From the NCBI GenBank assembly GCA_043797615.1, contig JAZDPK010000054.1, positions 1 to 16,381 of the forward strand: 16,381 nucleotides of DNA, written 5' to 3'. The DNA is from JAZDPK01 sp043797615. Its GTDB lineage: Bacteria > Patescibacteriota > Patescibacteriia > UBA11705 > JABHMO01. Below are positions 13,094 to 16,381 of this stretch, piece by piece. The notes below the pieces were generated by a model. That model worked only from the letters and a program-made list of their open reading frames with translations. It made no database searches and had not been told where the DNA came from. Positions within the stretch are counted from its first letter, which is position 1; each line of letters opens with the position of its first letter. Made by a program: the position numbers and the translations under genes.

Positions 13094-15145
13094 TTATTCA
13101 AAATGCATGTTCACCTCCACTTTTTCCAGCGCCTTCTTCAATTCCGGCGTCATTTTATTGTTAATAATAATTTCACTCGCTTCCGCTTGGGCGATTTTCA
13201 TGGTTTGCGTATCAGCCAGGCTCGCGATCCTCAAATCCGGCAAACCGGATTGCCTAACGCCGTAAACCTCGCCAGGACCGCGCAATTCCAAATCTTTTTC
13301 CGCCAGTTTGAAGCCGTCGCCGCACGTTTCCATGTAATGCAGACGCTTTCTCCTGTCCGGCGAGCCGCTTTCGCTGAACAAAAAGCAATATGATTGATGC
13401 GCTCCCCGTCCCACGCGGCCGCGGAATTGGTGCAGCTGCGCCAGACCGAAACGCTCCGCGCCTTCGATCATCATTACCGAGGCGTTCGGAATGTCGATGC
13501 CGACTTCAATGACCGAAGTGGAAACCAAAATGTTTATTTCCTTGCCGCAAAATTTCGCCATCACTTCCTGCTTTTCTTCGCCTTTCAACCGTCCGTGCAT
13601 CATACCGATGTTTAAATCGGTGAAAACAACGTTTTTTAATTTTTCAAATTCCATTTTCACCGATTTGAATCCGAGTTTGTCCGACGGATCGATGAGCGGA
13701 CAAATCACAAACACCTGACGGCCTTCGTTGACTTGCTTTCGAATAAAATCATAAGTTTCCAGCCGCTGCTGTTCATAAACGACTTTCGTAACAATTTTCT
13801 TGCGGCCGGCCGGCATTTCATTGATAATCGACAATTTTAAATCGCCGTACAGCGCGAGAAGCAAGGAACGCGGAATCGGCGTGGCGGTCATGGACAAAAA
13901 ATGCGGCGCTAAAATTTTATCAGCCGAATTATTCGCCAACAACGACTTGCGCTGTTCCACGCCGAAACGATGCTGTTCGTCCACCACCACCAACCCCAGT
14001 TCGTTTATCTGAACCGAATCCTGAATAACCGCATGCGTTCCAACCGCCAAATCGAATTCCCCGCTTTTCAATTTCTCCAATATTTCTTTTTTACTTGCAA
14101 CCTTCCCGTCGATTTCTTTTTTGTTCGCTGTTAGCAAAACAACGCTGAATTTTTGTTTTTTAAATAATTTGATCAAAGTTTGGTAATGCTGCGTTGCCAG
14201 AATTTCCGTCGGCGCCATCAGGCAGGTTTTATATCCGTTCAACGCCACGTTTAACGCGGCGATTGCCATCACCGCGGTTTTTCCGGAACCAACGTCGCCT
14301 TCCAGCAATCTGTTCATCGGTTTTTCCTTTTCCAAATCCTTGATGATTTCCCAAGAGCATTTCTTTTGCGCGTTCGTCAATTTAAATGACAAGCCGTCGA
14401 CAAAATCCTTTGTTTGTTTTTCCAAAAACGCGATTTTCGGCGCTTTTTGATCGCCCGCCTTTTTTCGGCCGATTTGAATCGCCAATTGAATCAGAAAAAG
14501 TTCGTCGAATTTTAATCTGCGCCCGGCATTCTCCGCCAGCACCAAATTATCCGGAAAATGAATCATGACCAGCGCCTGTTTTAAATTTAAAAATTGATAC
14601 TTATTTAAAATTTCCAACGGCAGAAATTCATCGACACTGTCGATCGCCAGCATCGCCTGGCTTAATAAAAAACGCAGCTGCTTCTGCGTCACGCCTTCGG
14701 TCAAATGGTAAATTGGAATTAACCTGGCCGTGTGGATCGCGTTAATCTTCACTTTTTCGTAATCCGGGCTGACCATCTGAAAATTCGTTTCGTCCAATTT
14801 GCCGGACAAATAAATTTCATCGCCCACTCTGATTGTTTTCGTCAAAAACGGCTGATTAAACCAAATGACTTTAATCGTTTCCGTATCGTCCGCCGCGAAC
14901 GCTTCGGTCAGCATCTTTTTTCGGCGCCAGCTGCGCCTATTCGCGATCATCTGCACTTTCGCGCGAATCGTCACCGGCTCATTCGGAATCAAATCTTTTA
15001 TCTTTTTTATCAAACTGAAATCTTCATAGCGGAACGGAAAATAAAAAATCAGGTCTTCGACCGTTTCCAGCCCGAGCTTTTTCAAACGAGATGCAGTCGT
15101 TTTGCCGACGCGGGTTAATTCATGAATTGGCGTGGATAAATTCAT
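13094..15145 (-). CDS. recG: ATP-dependent DNA helicase RecG
   Basis: RecG is a superfamily-2 motor that remodels stalled replication forks and Holliday junctions. The 683-aa product is full length. Order: N-terminal helix-hairpin-helix-like wedge start (PIHELTRVGKTTASRLKKLG); OB-fold wedge domain (about 55-130); helicase domain 1 with Walker A EGDVGSGKT (282-290) and DEQH box (389-392); motif III SMTATPIPRSL; helicase domain 2 with the RGRVGRG arginine-finger motif; and the C-terminal TRG-region LELRGPGEVYGVRQSGLPDLRIA. ATG 15145 is the natural start. No Shine-Dalgarno site is visible. The upstream spacer is occupied by TACNGAT copy 3. The YerC-like gene follows 57 bases downstream on the same strand, behind a hairpin. 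Confidence 0.97.
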   Translation of the reverse strand: MNLSTPIHELTRVGKTTASRLKKLGLETVEDLIFYFPFRYEDFSLIKKIKDLIPNEPVTIRAKVQMIANRRSWRRKKMLTEAFAADDTETIKVIWFNQPFLTKTIRVGDEIYLSGKLDETNFQMVSPDYEKVKINAIHTARLIPIYHLTEGVTQKQLRFLLSQAMLAIDSVDEFLPLEILNKYQFLNLKQALVMIHFPDNLVLAENAGRRLKFDELFLIQLAIQIGRKKAGDQKAPKIAFLEKQTKDFVDGLSFKLTNAQKKCSWEIIKDLEKEKPMNRLLEGDVGSGKTAVMAIAALNVALNGYKTCLMAPTEILATQHYQTLIKLFKKQKFSVVLLTANKKEIDGKVASKKEILEKLKSGEFDLAVGTHAVIQDSVQINELGLVVVDEQHRFGVEQRKSLLANNSADKILAPHFLSMTATPIPRSLLLALYGDLKLSIINEMPAGRKKIVTKVVYEQQRLETYDFIRKQVNEGRQVFVICPLIDPSDKLGFKSVKMEFEKLKNVVFTDLNIGMMHGRLKGEEKQEVMAKFCGKEINILVSTSVIEVGIDIPNASVMMIEGAERFGLAQLHQFRGRVGRGAHQSYCFLFSESGSPDRRKRLHYMETCGDGFKLAEKDLELRGPGEVYGVRQSGLPDLRIASLADTQTMKIAQAEASEIIINNKMTPELKKALEKVEVNMHFE

Positions 15146-15156
15146 AGTTTACAAAT

Positions 15157-15228
15157 TACAGATGATACGGAATCTTAGGATAATTGTCTCAGCAATCCGT
15201 ATAATCAGTAAAGAATCGGTAATCCGTA
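15157..15228. repeat. TACNGAT / ATCNGTA inverted cluster without a gene (copy 3), upstream of recG
   Basis: TACAGAT (15157-15163) and TACGGAAT (15166-15173) face ATCCGTA (15195-15201), ATCAGTA (15204-15210), ATCGGTA (15215-15221) and ATCCGTA (15222-15228). The inward symmetry is the same as at the two other sites. It lies in the recG promoter region. Confidence 0.75.
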
Positions 15229-15261
15229 TCCTCATTTTACCAGTTTTTCAAACAAAATTAA

Positions 15262-15285
15262 AGAGCCGGATTTTGATCCGACTCT
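15262..15285 (-). terminator. Rho-independent terminator of the acetyltransferase operon
   Basis: On the minus strand AGAGTCGGAT-CAAA-ATCCGGCTCT forms a 10-bp stem with one T-G pair, then TTTAATTTTGTTTG. It begins seven bases after the TAG stop of the acetyltransferase. Confidence 0.8.
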
Positions 15286-15291
15286 GTTAAA

Positions 15292-15825
15292 CTATTTCTG
15301 CTCGCCTCGCAGCAAGCTGAATGCAACGAGGTTATGAAATTTTCCGCCTTTGAATTTGCATTCGCGGACGATTCCTTCTTGTTTAAATCCGAGCTTGCGA
15401 TGCAAACCGATGCTTGGCGCATTTTCCTCAAACGCGAACGAACCGATCCGATGCAGGTTCAGTTCTTTGAACCCGTAATCCACGATGAGCCGCCCAGCTT
15501 CCGAACCGTATCCTTTGCGATGAAGATTTTTTTCGCCGAGCGCAATGCCGAGCGTCGCGTTTTGATCGTGATGATCGATGCCGTGCAAGCCGCACGTCCC
15601 GATCGGCTTGAACTCATTTTCTCCGGTCTTTGCTTCGATCATGAAAACGACTCGATCGCTGTCCGGCTTGGCAAGATCCTCTATCCACTTTTCTTCCATG
15701 CTTTCCATCACCGGCAGGTAGAAATTCAAATACCGGATAACTTCCTGATCGTTGAACCATTTCAAAAAAAGCTGCAAATCTTCTTTCCTGATCGGCCGCA
15801 AAATAACGTGTGAACCTTTCAGCAT
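15292..15825 (-). CDS. GNAT-family N-acetyltransferase (RimJ/RimL-like)
   Basis: The 177-aa product transfers an acetyl group from acetyl-CoA to an amine. The acetyl-CoA-binding loop is RKGYGSEA (103-110), and the start MLKGSHVILRPIRKEDL and the end region NAPSIGLHRKLGFKQEG (about 145-161) are typical of the RimJ/RimL/SpeG group. The substrate could be a ribosomal protein N terminus, a polyamine or an antibiotic; the sequence does not decide. ATG 15825 follows a Shine-Dalgarno site GGAGG. It lies 15 bases after the stop of the upstream 97-aa gene, so the two form an operon ending at the terminator at 15262-15285. Confidence 0.9.
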   Translation of the reverse strand: MLKGSHVILRPIRKEDLQLFLKWFNDQEVIRYLNFYLPVMESMEEKWIEDLAKPDSDRVVFMIEAKTGENEFKPIGTCGLHGIDHHDQNATLGIALGEKNLHRKGYGSEAGRLIVDYGFKELNLHRIGSFAFEENAPSIGLHRKLGFKQEGIVRECKFKGGKFHNLVAFSLLRGEQK

Positions 15826-15840
15826 GTCAAACCTCCATTT

Positions 15841-16134
15841 TCAATCGCTGATATCGATTTCAACCGGCCATTTTGTTTTCACGATAAGCTTGAAAAATTC
15901 AAGCGGGATTTTGAAATTGTCATCCCCCCACAAGCCGATGTAAACGTCGACGTTTTTTGCTTTGATCGGGAGCAATTTCTTCGCTTTGCGGATAAATTCT
16001 TTAAACGCGCCGGGCGCTTCGTCTTCTTCAGTAATGTCGTCCGGCACGTTGTCTTCATCGACTTTCCGCTCAACGCAAAGCAAAATTCTGCACGATTTTT
16101 TTCCGAGTTTCCGAAGGCTGATTGTAATTGTCAT
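15841..16134 (-). CDS. Small acidic protein of unknown function (97 aa)
   Basis: I do not recognise this protein. ATG 16134 is preferred over the upstream in-frame start at 16194, because the Shine-Dalgarno site GGGAGGAAA lies just before it and the longer version would be coded through the hairpin leader. The product begins MTITISLRKLGKK, has a strand-like core (SCRILLCVERK), a very acidic loop (DEDNVPDDITEEDEAP), a basic helix (FKEFIRKAKKLLPIK) and two further strands (VDVYIGLWGDD, VKTKWPVEIDIS). There is no signal peptide or membrane segment. It is the first gene of the operon with the GNAT acetyltransferase and is preceded by a strongly structured leader. Confidence 0.72.
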   Translation of the reverse strand: MTITISLRKLGKKSCRILLCVERKVDEDNVPDDITEEDEAPGAFKEFIRKAKKLLPIKAKNVDVYIGLWGDDNFKIPLEFFKLIVKTKWPVEIDISD

Positions 16135-16147
16135 TGTTTCCTCCCGC

Positions 16148-16212
16148 GCCCAGAACCATTTTAGGTTCTGGGCAAGCCCCGAAGTTGTCTGCAAGACATA
16201 CTTCGCGGGCTT
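16148..16212 (-). promoter_or_regulatory. Structured 5' leader with two long hairpins
   Basis: Hairpin 1 is GCCCAGAACC (16148-16157) with GGTTCTGGGC (16164-16173), a perfect 10-bp stem just upstream of the Shine-Dalgarno site of the 97-aa gene. Hairpin 2 spans 16174-16212: AAGCCC, CGAAGT and TGTCT pair with AGACA, ACTTCG and GGGCTT around a GCA loop, with single-base bulges. On the minus strand the two stack one after the other before the start codon. They could be a regulatory leader, a repeat, or terminators for transcription coming from the right. No known riboswitch class is recognised. Confidence 0.6.
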
Positions 16213-16340
16213 TGTTAAAACGATTTAATTTTCAAAGTGCCCCGAATTCGCATTTGAAGTCGAACACTTGCAAAATAAATAGATGGTTTTAAAATGAAAA
16301 AATATGAATAAAAAAAACCAAACGCTACGCGCATTTAAGT

Positions 16341-16368
16341 AAAAACGAACGGAATGAAATTGCCGTTC
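16341..16368 (-). terminator. Possible terminator of a minus-strand gene beyond the window
   Basis: On the minus strand GAACGG (16363-16368) pairs with CCGTTC (16347-16352) around ten bases, followed by GTTTTTAC. The 6-bp stem is short. The stretch 16216-16381 contains no gene and should include the promoter of the 97-aa gene operon, which I could not place. Confidence 0.45.
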
Positions 16369-16381
16369 TGCGGAATAAAAA

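Noticed and set aside
16135..16194. Upstream start of the 97-aa protein
   Set aside because: It would translate through the hairpin leader and place the strong Shine-Dalgarno site within the coding region.
1..16381. Recoding of TGA as an amino acid, as in some candidate-phylum bacteria
   Set aside because: TGA ends several genes at the expected place (murI, phosphohexomutase, the 97-aa protein), and no conserved domain is interrupted by it.

Overview
The window looks like a piece of a small-genome candidate-phylum bacterium (Patescibacteria/CPR, Parcubacteria-like). This is inferred from the mix of a GxxExxY protein, a YerC/TrpR-like protein, a two-helix TrbC/VirB2-like secreted protein and many unrecognised proteins around compact housekeeping genes, not from any marker gene. 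TGA is used as a stop (for example in the phosphohexomutase and the 97-aa gene at the right end), so the code is the standard bacterial one. No rRNA, tRNA or CRISPR array was seen.

Layout, left to right. (1) 1-1036 minus: RseP-type site-2 protease, cut by the window edge. (2) 1061-1806: a RAYT transposase inside REP-like hairpins; the right-hand hairpin runs into the 3' end of murI (glutamate racemase, minus). (3) 2655-2730: an inverted CAAGAC repeat in the divergent spacer, then two small unknown genes in tandem (2810-3339, plus) with very strong Shine-Dalgarno sites and a terminator. (4) 3395-3711: a gene-free stretch of palindromes that resembles IS200/IS605-type mini-elements. (5) 3727-5088 minus: phosphomannomutase/phosphoglucomutase. 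(6) 5098-5595: an AT-rich GxxExxY nuclease-like gene bracketed by inverted clusters of TACNGAT/ATCNGTA. (7) 5680-8599 plus: a ClpC-type AAA+ unfoldase followed one base later by a small membrane protein. (8) 8747-12674 plus: an operon of a membrane-anchored beta-propeller protein, a pilin-like protein fused to a zinc peptidase, and radA. (9) 12691-13082: a YerC/TrpR-like gene between two inverted copies of a perfect hairpin. (10) 13094-15145 minus: recG. (11) 15292-16134 minus: an acetyltransferase and a small acidic protein preceded by a strongly folded leader.

The housekeeping genes cover cell-envelope precursors (murI, phosphohexomutase), envelope proteolysis (RseP, the M15-type peptidase domain), protein quality control (ClpC) and recombination repair (radA, recG).

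The most striking pattern is repeated architecture. Three unrelated single genes, a RAYT, a GxxExxY nuclease-like gene and a YerC/TrpR-like gene, each sit between copies of a different short palindromic or inverted repeat. The TACNGAT repeat also occurs at two other intergenic sites without a gene (8608-8715 and 15157-15228). The RAYT case is a known arrangement. The other two could be analogous, undescribed repeat-plus-protein modules; that reading is inference from arrangement and base composition.
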